Source of the DNA: Alisma plantago-aquatica
Lineage: Eukaryota; Streptophyta; Magnoliopsida; Alismatales; Alismataceae
Length of the DNA: 64,000 bases
Direction of reading: 5' to 3'
Assembly (NCBI GenBank): GCA_963693085.1
Contig: OY856411.1
Span: 112,287,267 to 112,351,266, forward strand
In this document: positions 47,159-60,654 of the stretch, in pieces
How positions within the stretch are numbered: position 1 is the stretch's first letter
How the letters are laid out: the number at the start of each line of letters is the position of its first letter
The notes under the pieces: model-generated
What the model saw: the letters and a program-made list of their open reading frames with translations, nothing else
Database searches by the model: none
What the model was told of the DNA's origin: nothing
Program-made: the position numbers and the translations under genes

Positions 47159-47622
47159 GCTGCGTACTTGGGAAAAGTTTGGAAGATTTCTAAAGAAAGC
47201 AAAGCATGGTTATCATTATTTTTAAAATTCGGTTCCAGTAAAACCTTCAATTGAACCCAATACGTAAAAGAATTATAAGTAGAAGGAACTCAAAAGATCT
47301 TTCATGCATACGGTATGTCATCTGCAGATGCTTTTGCGCCCAGGTGAATTCACTGCCAGCACCACAAGCTGTCCCTAAGCAACAACTGTGAAACCACCGG
47401 CCAATTTTTTGTGTGGTCCCACCCCGCTTGCGTCATGGGCTTATTCACGAGCTAAGAATATATATAGCTTCTGACCCTTCAAGAAGAAATTATACAAAAT
47501 CAGGAATATGATATGTTTGCGTTATTGTGACCCAACTAAGGGCTGGTTTCCAAGATCCAGAGGAGACTCGAGAGCAGTTGTTGTCCGCAACATGCTATGG
47601 AGGCAAGGATCTTAGATATCTA
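47159..47622. other. Host sequence between Harbinger element and Helitron
   Basis: A unique-looking stretch with a TATA-like AATATATATAGC near 47456. No coding sequence follows before the Helitron start. It is part of the spacing between the two halves of the duplicated defensin block. Confidence 0.4.
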
Positions 47623-48310
47623 TCTATACTATATAGGAAAGTGCGTAGAGGGGGTTCTTTGCATTTTTTTCCACTATTTTTTCGAATCATAAAGTCATCA
47701 TTTGTTATACATTAAAAAAGATTCAAGGGGTCCTATGCAATTAATACACCCAATTTGTCACTAGAGGCGTCGAGCGACCGTTGGTGTTTCCGCAACACCG
47801 CCATCTTCCCTAGCTTGACTACAATATAGCGGCGTCTCTTTTTCATCGCCACTGGCTGCGCTGTTACAATTCTCAGAGCTGAAAAACCCAGAGGAGAGAC
47901 GGTCCTACCGAAGTGTGGAGGCTCTGGAACCAGATTAATGACTGAACTTCTATTCCTTCTTCTCCTCCCGCTTGGCTCTTCCACTTCGGGTTATCCTCAC
48001 TAGTACAGATAACACATTTAGCGTCGGTTAAGTAAGACATTTGTCGTCGGTTTTGAAGCGACACCGAAGTGGGTGACACTAAAAGTAGACTCCTTCATCA
48101 TCGGTTACATAATCGACGACAGAAAGCCGTTCCTGATTATAATTTAACCAAAAAGCGCCAGCAGTCGGACCATAGGCGTCAGTTTATAGCAAACAACCGA
48201 TACAATTAAGCATTTGTTGTCGATTTTTTGTATATAACCGACGCTGATGTTTTGTTTTTTTTTTCTTATCAGCTCCCAGGCCTACTGTCCGGCTAGTCAG
48301 CAGGATGCAG

Positions 48311-48340
48311 AACCTACAGTTCAGTTCTGAACTGTAGGTT
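48311..48340. repeat. Perfect 14-bp palindrome
   Basis: AACCTACAGTTCAG, a two-base loop TT and the exact reverse complement form a 14-bp stem inside the CACTA element. Function unknown. Confidence 0.8.
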
Positions 48341-48817
48341 TACAACATCCCTTTGATTTCAGCCAACAACAAGCCACAAACCTGCAAATATTGACAAGAT
48401 GTATACAATTATATATTTTATATGGATCATGTGATTCACACACATGTATAATAAGCACATTTAATTTCAAATATGAATCATCACACACATGTAGAAACCC
48501 GTAGTTCTATTTCATTCCTCCATTTCATATTCACACACATTTAGAAACATGCAGTTCCATTCATTTCATTCTCTTTTCACATTCATACACACATAAATAT
48601 TCATTCATACCATCTTCACAAACACATGTATATAGATAAGACTATTAAAAAAAATTCATTTAGACATCGTCTTTCAAAGTTGAACATGTTATCAAAATAC
48701 AAATTATGACAACAAAATTAAAAAAATAACATGACAATAGCTAATTAAACAAGGGGGGCTTGTTGTACCCCTAAACATGTGCATATACAGGAAAGTAAAT
48801 TTGTTGCTAGCTTGGAC

Positions 48818-49195
48818 CTACTTTGTTGATGTTGTTGTGTCGCGGAGCTCGTCGTTGTTAGACGAATCTGAACTGATGGTGATAGAGAAATAGACGGTAC
48901 CAAAAGTATGAATAGAAGGGAAATCAGGTGTGCTCTCCTCATTGAATGAGTCCAAATATGTGCTATCCCCTGTCGAGCACTCAAATCTGACCAAATGATC
49001 GGGCATCTCATTGTTGATGTTATTTATCCAAGTCTTGATGGTATTATGGTCAACCGGTCGAAGAAAAAGCTTGCCACTACGGCCCAATAGCATCTTCCCA
49101 ACCCACTCGTACCAACTGGATGTGGATACAAGATTTCCGTCAACATCATATTTAACCTCGATAACAGATGTTGAAGTGATAAAATTTAGGGTCAC
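48818..49195 (-). CDS. Unrecognised ORF inside the CACTA element
   Basis: 125 codons, partly hydrophilic, with VIEVKYDVDGNLVSTSSWYE near the N terminus and a Ser/Asp-rich, Thr-rich C terminus. I do not recognise a domain, and it lacks the motifs I would expect of TNP2 or DUF4216-type CACTA proteins. It may be a piece of a CACTA gene or of a captured host gene, or a chance frame. An overlapping minus frame (48745-49011) is even less convincing. Confidence 0.25.
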   Translation of the reverse strand: MTLNFITSTSVIEVKYDVDGNLVSTSSWYEWVGKMLLGRSGKLFLRPVDHNTIKTWINNINNEMPDHLVRFECSTGDSTYLDSFNEESTPDFPSIHTFGTVYFSITISSDSSNNDELRDTTTSTK

Positions 49196-49440
49196 TTCAC
49201 CAGTCGTGTAGCGTCTTCCGTTTAGACAACGTCAATGTTTAGGTATAGTGAGTTGTGCTAATGAACGATCGTCTAGAATGATGTTCAACTATTCTTCAAC
49301 AGGGAATAATAACATTGGGGTAGAGACCCAAGCCATTATGCCTATAATAATGTAAAATGTTGAGAAAAAGTAATATAAATGTAAGTACTAACAACACACA
49401 ACAACATGGATTATTTCATATTCATGACGGAGAAATAATT

Positions 49441-51285
<1,845 letters not shown>

Positions 51286-51359
51286 ATCAACTAATTCAAT
51301 TCATTCTTCCATTTTGTGTTTATTCATTCATTATTAAACCCTAATTCAATATTAATCAA

Positions 51360-51780
51360 CTACACAATGGTGGCATTATTAACCCTGAGTTCAAATCTAG
51401 TACGGATTAAACCACTCACTGCACTGGTTGATCGAACTGCAGGCTATGGTGGCGGCATCCGGAAGTGGAGGTGGCCGGCCAGACTGGAGGTGAAGGTGTC
51501 TGGCGCTGGAGGTGCAGGCGGTGGCCGGTGGCGGTGATTGGAGCAGATGAAGACGACTAGAAGAAGGCTCCTTGCTCCACATGGAGCAGGTGGTGGCGGC
51601 GACGGGAGCAGCTGGTAGTGGCGGCCGGCGACTGGACAACAACAACAGCTCCGACATGAGCAGCTTCAAGTTCGTCGGGGCAGCACGTGGAGGCGGCGAG
51701 AAGCTTCAAGCTCGTCGTGGCAACGCACGGAGGCGGTGAGCAGAGAAGGGAGACAGTAGAAAAATCACCAGACCTAGCTA
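51360..51780. other. GC-rich segment between triplet array and CACTA right end
   Basis: GGAGGTGGCCGGC-, GGCGGC- and GGAGCAG-type motifs repeat, unlike the surrounding DNA. It could be 5' transcript sequence of an original CACTA gene or captured host DNA. Overlapping frames show no domain. Confidence 0.35.
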
Positions 51781-52363
51781 TGGGGGGAGAAGATCGGGAA
51801 CTAAACAGTGAAGGGGAAGATTCTGGCTCGCGCGGTGCTCATAAGTTAACTATTGACGTCGATTATTCTTTTAAAATCGACGATAAATAAGGGAATGCAC
51901 TTTTGCCTCGTGAAGTATATTTAGTCATCAATTCTTTAACAAAAACCGACGACATATGAGGGGATAAAACATTTGTGGGGTTTGACGCGGAACATGTGTC
52001 GTCGGATTTTACACAACCGACGTCAAATTTAAAATTTTTCGAGGCAAATTTTTTTCGTTGAACAATTATATTTTGCGGGTGATTTTGGACGTCAGTTTAG
52101 TTTATTAACAACATACGTTAAAGAAAAGCGATACCCGTGTCTTTTGTAACTCAGCCGGTCTTCACATATAGGTTTCAGTTGAGTTTATACGCCGAAGTCG
52201 TAGACTATTGGCGTCAGTTTTTCTACAACAACTGACGACATCAAATGTGATGTTATACATCATTACTGTACTAGTATCTCCTCTCCTCCCCATGCGGAAG
52301 CCTATTGTATTCTGACACCTTCCTCTACCACGAATGGAACCCACGATCTCTCTCGTTGCCTGA

Positions 52364-52732
52364 TGGAACCACATCATCCGAGGGCACGCCATGAGGGGTT
52401 CCTCGGAGGCCGCCCTCCGTACCTAGCTGCTGGTGATGCAACGAGGGCGTAGCAACAGTAGTAGCACATTGCCAAGACCCACCAAGCTTACATACCCTTT
52501 TGTCCTCAAAGCTTGTGCCTCTGTCTCTGGCGCTGCTCACGATTCGAGTGAATATCTGCGTGCACCATTTGGGAAACAAGTCCACAACAACATCTTCAAC
52601 AATGGCTGCGATTCGGATGTTTAAGTCTGCAACACGCTGAACACATTCTATTTATCATACCGGGAGGTTGATGACGTGCGCAGAGTGTTCGACGAAACGG
52701 CCGAAGAAACCAGGTAAGCGGTCTCGTGCCTT
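52364..52732 (+). pseudogene. PPR-protein gene fragment with several stops
   Basis: In one frame the translation reads WNHIIRGHAMRGSSEAALR, then after a stop LTYPFVLKACASVSG, then GKQVHNNIFNNGCDSDV, a stop, VCNTLNTFYLSYREVDDVRR, then VFDETAEETR, a stop and AVSC. This is the alternating layout of plant PLS-type pentatricopeptide proteins (WN-I-RG, TYPFVLKACA, G+QVH, CNTL, VFDE-ER). Stops are at 52361, 52424, 52625 and about 52715. Intact relatives are organellar RNA-binding proteins; this piece is dead. It lies inside the Helitron, next to the CACTA right end, so it is best read as captured gene DNA. Earlier exon sequence may lie left of the CACTA (47760-47997). Confidence 0.8.
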
Positions 52733-53649
52733 CTTTCCCTACGCCTCGAGCGGTTTCTTCTCCTCCTGTAACACATCACAAGCAGTGTGTAAACAGTGTC
52801 GACCGGTGATACTCGAAACCAGACCGAAACAGTAACAGGAAAGCAAGGCGGGGGAAGGCCTCACCTCACCCGTTTGAGACGATGTCTGTGTCTGTACCCT
52901 TACAGAAAACACAGCTGCCTTGGGTAACTCAGACATAATTGTGTTAGTAGTATCTATGTGGGCAGTTATTAACGTGTGTTCACGGATCTTGGTGATCTAA
53001 TTATAGCTTTTATTTTTATTCCTTTAGATTCTTGGACAACGCTTTACTGTTATAATTGTTCTGACACAAATATTTGTACATGCACATCGTAGTATTTAGT
53101 TGAGTATAACTCTGGCAAGCTCACACGATGTTACGCCCATCTCACGCCCGTCAAAACCACCTTGTTAAACCTCCTCCCCAAGCCAGCTGTACCCCACTAA
53201 CCGAACAACCCCCAACACCCACTATCCCGCTGACCCACCTGGACACGTCACAATTAGAGGACAATACCTCAGCCAAGGAAAGCAACCCTGCCCGCTGTAC
53301 AACCCAGTGTGATATGACGCTAACCCAAGGACCATCACTTGAGACAAAGATATATTGTATTTTTTTATTTGAGTTGAACTTTGGTGACGCTCATGCGTCT
53401 CACATCCGGTTTCACACGCAGCTGAAATTAGCCTCACATCAACTCTCAAACCTCTTCCACGTGACATATTGCAATTAGTTGGTTTTTTAGGATTATAAAA
53501 TAGGCAAATAATTTTGTTTCACTTATAACTTTTGAACCCTAATAAAATTTTTATTGAAACAAAAACCATTAGATTCGTTATGAAAAATGCAATCCAATAA
53601 GACTAATATTGACATTTTTGAGAAAACAAATATAAAAATGATATATATA
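52733..53649. other. Helitron interior between PPR fragment and tandem repeat
   Basis: No gene is supported. The frame at 53128-53478 is Pro/Thr-rich without a domain. From about 53515 to 53640 the sequence resembles the arms of the satellite block at 11.1-14.25 kb (ACTTATAACTTT, CCATTAGATTCGTTA, AATAAGACTAATATTGACAT-like). Confidence 0.5.
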
Positions 53650-54530
53650 TAGGTTAACTGACACCCAAAGATGCCATTTTTGGATGCTATGACGCCCATA
53701 AATGACTATTGACACCCAAAAATGGTTAATTGACACCCAAAATGGTTCATTGGCACCTAGAAGTATAAAGATGGCGCCCAAATAAGGTATTGACAAACAA
53801 AACGACATAACGACTTTCAAATAGGTATGTTTGACATCTAAGAACCACATAATGGCGCCCAAAATGGTTTATTGACACCCATAAGTATAACGACACCCAT
53901 AAATGGCTAATTGACGTCCAAAATAGTTCATTGACACTCATAAGTATAAATACGGCACCCAAATAAGGTATTGACAACCAAAACAACATAACGACACCCA
54001 AATAGGCCTGTTTGACACCTAAGAACCACTTAATGGCGTCCAAAATAGTTCATTGACACTCAGTAGTATAACGACGCCCATAAATGGCTAATTGACGCCT
54101 AAAATGGTTCATTGACACCCAAAAGTATAAAGATGGCGCCCAAATAAGGTATTGACAACCAAAACAACATAACGACACCCAAATAGGTCTGTTCGACACC
54201 TAAAAACTACTTAATGGTGCCCAAAATGGTTCATTGACACCCAGAAATATAAAGATACCCATAAATGACTATTGACACTGAAAAATAGTTAATTGATGCC
54301 CAAAAGAGTTCATTGACACCCAAAGTATAAAAATATTGCCCAAATAGGTCTGTTTGACACCTAAGAACAACTTAATGGCGCCTAAATATAGTTGTACGCA
54401 TTAAATAGGGTATAAGGATACTTCACGCCCAATAATAACTTATTGGCTCCCATAAATGGCTAATGACACCCCAAAGATATTTAATTGATGCCGAAAATGG
54501 TTCATTGGCATCCAGAATCACCTATTCATA
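53650..54530 (+). repeat. ~180-bp tandem repeat rich in GACACCCAAAA motifs
   Basis: The marker TTTGACACCTAAGAACCACTT recurs in variants near 53829, 54010, 54190 and 54350, giving periods of about 180, 180 and 160 bp. Each unit contains shorter sub-motifs such as AATGGTTCATTGACACCCA, GGCGCCCAAATAAGGTATTG and AACGACACCCAAATAGG. About four to five units are present, with decay toward the right. Confidence 0.85.
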
Positions 54531-56075
54531 TCATTTTTATATTTTTTTATTAAAAACGTGTGCGCAAAAAATAATATTGATGCCCAAAAGTATATATTTA
54601 AACCCAAAATATTCTATTTACGTGCAAATATGTTTCTTTTCTAATGATCACAACTGTTGTTGTTGACTGATCAAAAGGTTATTCAACAAGTTAATGTCTT
54701 TTCAAGGGTCATTAAATAAAAGAGATCCATTTTTTCTTCTCTCAAAATCATTCCCACAACTCTTTCCGTCCACTCAGCCGTAATGATCGTCATAATCAAC
54801 ATTTAATGCCTTTGATAGCTTTTGTGCCTATAGAGGCATGCAATAAATGATAGGAAGTCAGCGGGACCCAACACCCGACCAAACACCCCACTCAGTGCGA
54901 GAGAAACCAGACAAACACCCAACCCGACCCTACTTAGCGCCAGATATACCGCTCTGGCCGCGCGTAATGCCTGAGCGTCATGGTATCTGCGCGTGACAAA
55001 ATCATTTCCATATGTAGTTTGTTCTACAAAAATGTGGGTTGATGGTAATGGGGGCGTTTGTATATGTATTTTTTTTTTGTATATACCGTCGCCCTATTTT
55101 AAACTTTCTTATTGATCATTCACTATAAATTGTCTTATATAATCGATCAATTTCTTGGTAAGCAAATGCTAACCGAGAAACTTTGGAAACATAAAAATAG
55201 AAATCTGAAGAATAATATGGAAATGGAACTACTTCGTATTTTGCTAACCTTTTGGTTATCAAGCCACTACAATACATATAATTTTGCATTGCTTTTGCAT
55301 TCACAGAATGCATGTATCATGTACTCATACAGCCATTTCAAAATTTTGAAATACAGTTTCTCACAAAACAATTTACAGGATAAGAGAAGTGTGTCGTCAA
55401 GTAAGTAATTGCTTCTATGAGCATTGATAAGGGCGTGCCCTATTTAATTTAAGACTGCACAGATCTTATGAGTTGTATGCTGAACGACAATTTCCAACTG
55501 AAGGAACTTGTCTGTTTCCACTTTTTGTTCATTCTGGGTTGTAAAAAAACAAGTACAATATCATGTAAGATGTATTACTAGAATTACTAATTGATATACA
55601 CTATTCTTGGTTATATTACACCTTCTTTTACTAATTCTTACAAAGTAGATGTAATATACTGGTATGGATTCTAAATCAAATCTGCATGCAGCTAGAGTTA
55701 TAGTGACTAAGCCCCAACAATTTAAGGGTTGTGTGGCAGTGGCCCGTCCTCCCGGCCTAATGATGCATGCGTATATCAGAAAGGAAAAACTTCATTTCAA
55801 TAGGGTAAAGCGTGGGAATGAAATGAGAGTGTCTCACTCGTTCTCTTTCTGTGATTCGGTCACTGCTGCTTTTGGAATGTCTATCTTTCTTTCTCGTCAA
55901 ACTGGCTGGCTTACTCAAAAGACTTGCTCAACATATGCCTACGGAGCCAATTTTTTCTTCATAGAGTTATTCAGTATTTATCAGTCAGATTTCAATTTCT
56001 TAGTTTGAACATAATTGGTAGTATGATAATAAATTCACAAAGAAAATTATTTTAAAGTGTTTAAAATACTCTTAA
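54531..56075. other. Helitron 3' interior, no gene recognised
   Basis: AT-rich apart from a GC-richer spot at about 54860-54990. The frames at 55112-55408 and 55664-56008 have no recognised domain and no codon bias that I can see. Confidence 0.4.
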
Positions 56076-56076
56076 G

Positions 56077-56104
56077 CCCGTGCAACGCAAGGGTTTATGC
56101 CTAG
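56077..56104 (+). other. Helitron 3' terminus (hairpin + CTAG)
   Basis: CCCGTGC-AAC-GCAAGGG forms a 7-bp stem with one mismatch, then TTTATGC and CTAG, followed by host T. Confidence 0.8.
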
Positions 56105-56590
56105 TTATGAATGATTAAAACAATTGTGCAGATGTCTAACAGTGGTGACCACCTCGCAGAATTTAGATCTTTAGATCTTAAATTCCACTTCTTTCGATCC
56201 TGAAAATAACACTACACTGGTGTACGGACCTCATCGCTCTGTCCGAAGGCTCAACCTCCATGTAACTCATTTGTTGAATAAAATGAAGTTCCGACCAATT
56301 GTATCATCTATGCTCGCGAAACGCCATTTGCAGTTCTAAACCTATTTACAGCCGGTTTAGTTGGAAGTAAAACCAGCCCATATATATGAAATTTTAAAAC
56401 ATTAAACCAATTTGTTGAGTATAAACTGCAACTATATTGCTTTCAATATAATATGGATTCAATTATTTATTTCCCATTTGTTTAATAGTTGTTTTGAACT
56501 TTCTAGATAAATTCACATAAGCATATCACAAGTTCTATGAATTTACGTTAAAATTGTCTTTACTAAGCTAGAAGTTTGAACAAATTTGTA
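56105..56590. repeat. Distal half of the duplicated defensin block, copy 2
   Basis: From 56244 the sequence aligns with 10389-10945 but lacks the SINE found there. ACCTCCATGTAACTCATTTG is the intact target site. The order defensin exon, flank, spacer, this segment is the same at both loci. Confidence 0.8.
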
Positions 56591-57451
56591 TACTACCAGT
56601 ATGGGCATAGTGGAGTGAAAATGAACCACGCCCGTTTTACGTATAGTAGTACAGTTTCTCTCAGATTATATGGAGACCAGAAGTCCTTTGCAGTTTCGTT
56701 TCAGAATTATTTTCTTTCTTTCAAATTATGCACAACCAAGCACTTGAGTTTCAAAGACACAAGAAAAATCAACTTCTTACGTTCCATTGTTGCGCAACCT
56801 AACACGCCTTACTTACAAAATTTTGGTAAAGCTTAAATTGTACTATCGCGACCTAACGTGTTTCCCGAAGCTAGAAGTGAGTGTAAAACGTGAATGAGTA
56901 TCACACCAATTTTTTGAGTAATATAATATACGACATAAGCTTTAAAATACATGTCCCACGTATATAAAAGAGTGTAGTGTTATATCTTATCGGAAGAGCA
57001 ACCTAACTTACACAAATTCGGGTTGGGAGTAATGGTTTTCTAGGCAATTAATTTCATATATATACTAACTATTTGCTTTTTTATTTTACTGGTGAATCTC
57101 GCGCACATGGACATGCATGCACTAGAGTACAAACAAAATAAATGTGTTAAACAATTTTTAAGATCAAAATAGATCATCTTTTGCATTCTTAAGGCAATAA
57201 TAATAGTAAAAATTTCATATTGTAAAAAGAATATAGTATTCAAATTATACTTTCAATTAGATATGATTCTAAAATATTTTTGTTTGTCGAAGTGCTTGGA
57301 GTATTATATATTGTAGATTAATTTAAGATTTTATATGGTAAGATAATTTTTTTGTCAAGTAATAAATGATATGAACACTAAATCTTAACCCCAACTGAGT
57401 AATTTTAAAGTATAGATATTTCCATGAATACTAATTAAATAATTTGAGAAA

Positions 57452-57488
<37 letters not shown>

Positions 57489-57856
57489 CTCTTTTGTGTA
57501 TATATATGCATTATAACAAAAACTAATAAGAATCTAGGATAACTGTTCAAGGATTAAAATGATAACTTCATTTAAATAATTCTCGGAGGCTTATTCCTGA
57601 CAGACATTAGAATAAGTCCTTAGCAAATAGAATTTTATATATCTATTTCAATTTCCACCCATTCAGCTAATACCCCAATCCTCATACATTTTTTCCCAAT
57701 TTTCCAAACCAATGCCCTTTTTATATGCCCCTCTCACTCCTAAAGACTCAATGCCATATTGCTATTTGTGTTGCATAGCTCCCTCCAACGCCAGCACAGA
57801 ACCCTCTGACCCCATATACCCTCTTTCCCATTTTTCCTTTGTGACAATCTCCAATC

Positions 57857-58228
57857 CTAATCCTGCCTATACGCCTCCAATCTTGTTTGTCGATCGAACA
57901 CTAAGCAGATGGGTTCAACGCACTCAGTCCCTCTCAACCAGGTTGAGCATCTGAACAAGTGCATGTGCCTTTTCCACTTGGAATTGTTGTTTCTCCTGGT
58001 TAACCCGTGCATTGGAATATAGAATTCTCCTCGTTCGTCATCAAGGCCATCATAGTTTATGCAAATAAGGTCATTGTCTGGCAATAAAACATTCCCGTTA
58101 AGACATCCATACCCTTTCGGATAGTTTTGGTGAAAACTTGATTTGGCTTGGCATTTGCAAAAGAAAGGGATTGTCTTGCAATTTGAAGTTGAGCAGAACC
58201 AACTCAAATAATAAGTTAAAACAACCAA
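57857..58228 (-). CDS. Unrecognised ORF, 123 codons
   Basis: The frame contains a Cys-rich start (FCSTSNCKTIPFFCKCQAK) and a stretch KGYGCLNGNVLLPDNDLICI, then NYDGLDDERGEF. The composition is less biased than in neighbouring chance ORFs, and DNA across it is less AT-rich. It ends without a known motif. It may be an exon fragment of a host gene or an old element. I cannot assign a function and there is no clear promoter. Confidence 0.25.
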   Translation of the reverse strand: MVVLTYYLSWFCSTSNCKTIPFFCKCQAKSSFHQNYPKGYGCLNGNVLLPDNDLICINYDGLDDERGEFYIPMHGLTRRNNNSKWKRHMHLFRCSTWLRGTECVEPICLVFDRQTRLEAYRQD

Positions 58229-58363
58229 AGAATTAAAGGAAGTTGCTCAGATCACAGTCAAAGACAGTTGAGAGTTCGAAGTAATGTGGGCGTTTAAAAA
58301 CTATAAAAACCAAGGTACTAGAAGTATAAATCAATTGAAATATATATAATACATTTGTCGACA

Positions 58364-58530
58364 AGGAGTAGTCTAAGTGGTAAAAAATGGTGTCCCCTAA
58401 CAAAGGAACTTGAGTTTGAAACTCAGTAGCCGCCTTAGTTTACCACCCACCTTCAACTAAACAAAAAGGCCAAAAGATTAACACTCGAAAATGACTTCTG
58501 TATGCACCTCTTGGGGTGAGAATTCTTAGA
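58364..58530 (+). mobile_element. Candidate tRNA-derived SINE of a different family
   Basis: GGAGTAGTCTAAGTGGTAAA has the form of an A box, and GAGTTTGAAACTC at 58412-58424 of a B box, about 35 bp apart as in tRNAs. The body that follows does not resemble the other two SINEs. The 3' end and target duplications are uncertain. Confidence 0.45.
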
Positions 58531-59220
58531 TGGAGACTAGAGTGCTATCCATAGCAATCACCCTTCTCCATTTTCTCCTTCTCCAGCCTCTAAATTCATC
58601 TTTTTGTCCATTGTCGTTCCTCAATCTTTCATACTTGTTTTTTTATACCCCCTTTCTCTTTGTCAATGTTACCTACATGTTCACCATGTTACACTGCTTT
58701 TCTTAAATAACTATTTTTCTTTTAACAAATGCTTTTATCATTTTTAGTCATAGATTATGTTCAATAATCAAAGATCTTATTGAAAAACATACTTTGTATG
58801 CTATTTGTAATTTTCTACCAAATATATAAATTTATTTTGTATGAATAATTATTAAATAGGTATTACCTAATATATATTCAACTTGACTGGACAACTACAT
58901 ACTACATTCATGGTGTTCATTGGTAAACTCTAGTTGAATCTAAGAAACAACCAGAGACAAGTCTGATTCCTCTTGCTATTTTGTATGCACAATGTGTGTG
59001 AAAGGCTAGGAGAATTCCTCATTCTTGTACTCTCATCTCTCGTTATTTATGCACATCGTCTATTGTTGAACAAGTTATTTTTTTATGGATTTAAACTACC
59101 CTGATTGATACCTTTGCTCTTGTTTCTTCTTTACTTATTGTTGTTGTTGACTTGAGAGTTCTACATTGTCTATATTTTGATAATGACTTTACCATTCTAT
59201 TCCTATGTATCTAACATGTT

Positions 59221-60601
59221 TGTTCAAGATTGATTTCAAACTTTAGGTACAGGAAAAGGATCAAATTACACAAGCCCTAGCTTGTTCAAGTTCAAGTCAT
59301 ATGCAATGCAAGTGTGCAATTTGGGAAATCACTCCAAATGACTTTAGATATTTTTTGTAATCACTTGTATTGATGATCTGACTTGTAACTAAGATGAGAA
59401 AAAATTAGGGACACTGCATTCCAAGGTATAATCACTCAAAAGTCAATTTAGAAAATTTGTCACAGGCGGTTCATCGATCGAGTTGGAAACTCGATTGATC
59501 TTATGATGGATTTTCTAATGATGACCCATCGGTCGAGTTGTACACTCACAGAACTCGACCGACTGACTCACTAAGCAAATCTAATTTTATCTCATCGGTC
59601 GAGTTTCCTAGGACAAACTCGACTGATAGTTTGAAAATTGGCTTTGTCTTTTAGATGATCGGTCGAGTTACCTTTATTGAAACTCGACCGAATGTACTGT
59701 CTGGAAAATGCAGAAAAAGTGATTATAACCGTTGGTGAGTTGTTTTGGGCAAAAATAGATCCATTGCATCTTGGAAAATGACTATATTTCGACCCTAAGT
59801 TATCCCAAACTCAAGGGAACACCGCCAGCTATATATAGGACCCCTTGGAGTTCATTCTAAGTTTGCTCATTCATGCTATTCTAAGTCATTGCTATAGTTG
59901 AGTGTGTTGCAACTCCTTGAGCCCCTTTCTCTCTCTAGTTTATACTTCATTTCGTGATTATGAGTGAGATAGGCTTGTTGTAAGAGAGCTACTTCCTTGT
60001 GCTTGTAAAGCTCTCATCTACTCCATCTTCCCTAGACCTTCCTCCATGAAGCAAAGGTGAAGCAAGATCCTTTGAGTGAAGGTGGAGATGTTGTTGTTCT
60101 TCTTCAAGGTTGAAGAAGAAGTTATGATCTTCTCCAGGTGAAGGAGAAGGCAAAGGTTGAAGATCCAGGAAGAGCGGAAAAGTCCTTGAAGGTGGAAGAC
60201 TTGTGCTAGAATGGGTAAGACCTTGGAAGAAGCCTGAAGACTCTTGCAAAGTGGGTAAGTCCTTGATAAGGTGGAATACTCTTTGTGCTTGGATTGGTAA
60301 GTCCTTTGGTGGTCTTGTGTTGTAATTGATGAATATATAGAGAAATACACTCGAAAAGTCCTAGAGGCTGACCTCTCTAGGTAGTGGACTGAATCTCTCC
60401 TAGTTTGGAGAGTGGAACCACTCTCATGACCTTGTCAAGTGCTTGCTATCAATTTCTCTCATCCTTGCTATGCTTGTTAGTTAGGACTTGAAATTGCACT
60501 TAAGCAATTGGTTTTAATTTGATATAACTTGAAGGTCTAATCTATTTTGTGAGAATTTTTGAAGCTCTATTCACCCCCCATCTAGAGCCCTAGATCCAAC
60601 A
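59221..60601 (+). repeat. 5' LTR of the copia element
   Basis: It ends GATCCAACA two bases before the primer site. The start is placed at TGTTCAAGATTG by the usual TGTT...AACA symmetry but could be 59218. The LTR includes four hairpins at 59475-59692, a TATA box (TATATATA, 59831-59838) and downstream GAAGG-rich sequence. Confidence 0.65.
59475..59692. repeat. Four TCGGTCGAGTT hairpins in the copia LTR
   Basis: Four inverted pairs of (A)TCGGTCGAGTT...AACTCGACCGA(T) occur at about 59475-59500, 59527-59564, 59593-59629 and 59656-59692. Loops are 4-20 bp. They lie upstream of the TATA box, in the U3 part of the LTR. Confidence 0.9.
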
Positions 60602-60603
60602 AG

Positions 60604-60616
60604 TGGTATCAGAGCC
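60604..60616 (+). other. Primer-binding site (tRNA-Met) of the copia element
   Basis: TGGTATCAGAGCC, two bases after the LTR end. Confidence 0.92.
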
Positions 60617-60654
60617 AAGGATCTTCTCCAACAATCTCCCACGAGACGAGAAGA

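Larger units (their letters stand above)
56591..59217. other. AT-rich intergenic DNA; (TA)n at 57455-57485
   Basis: No supported gene apart from a weak ORF (57857-58228, minus) and a SINE-like head at 58364. A TA microsatellite of about 30 bp sits at 57455-57485. Confidence 0.5.

Noticed and set aside
47873..48079. Minus-strand ORFs across the CACTA left junction
   Set aside because: They cross the boundary between Helitron cargo and the CACTA terminus, so they cannot be an ancestral gene.
51397..51890. GC-rich ORFs near the CACTA right end
   Set aside because: Simple Gly/Ala/Arg-rich translations of a repetitive GC-rich stretch on both strands; no domain.
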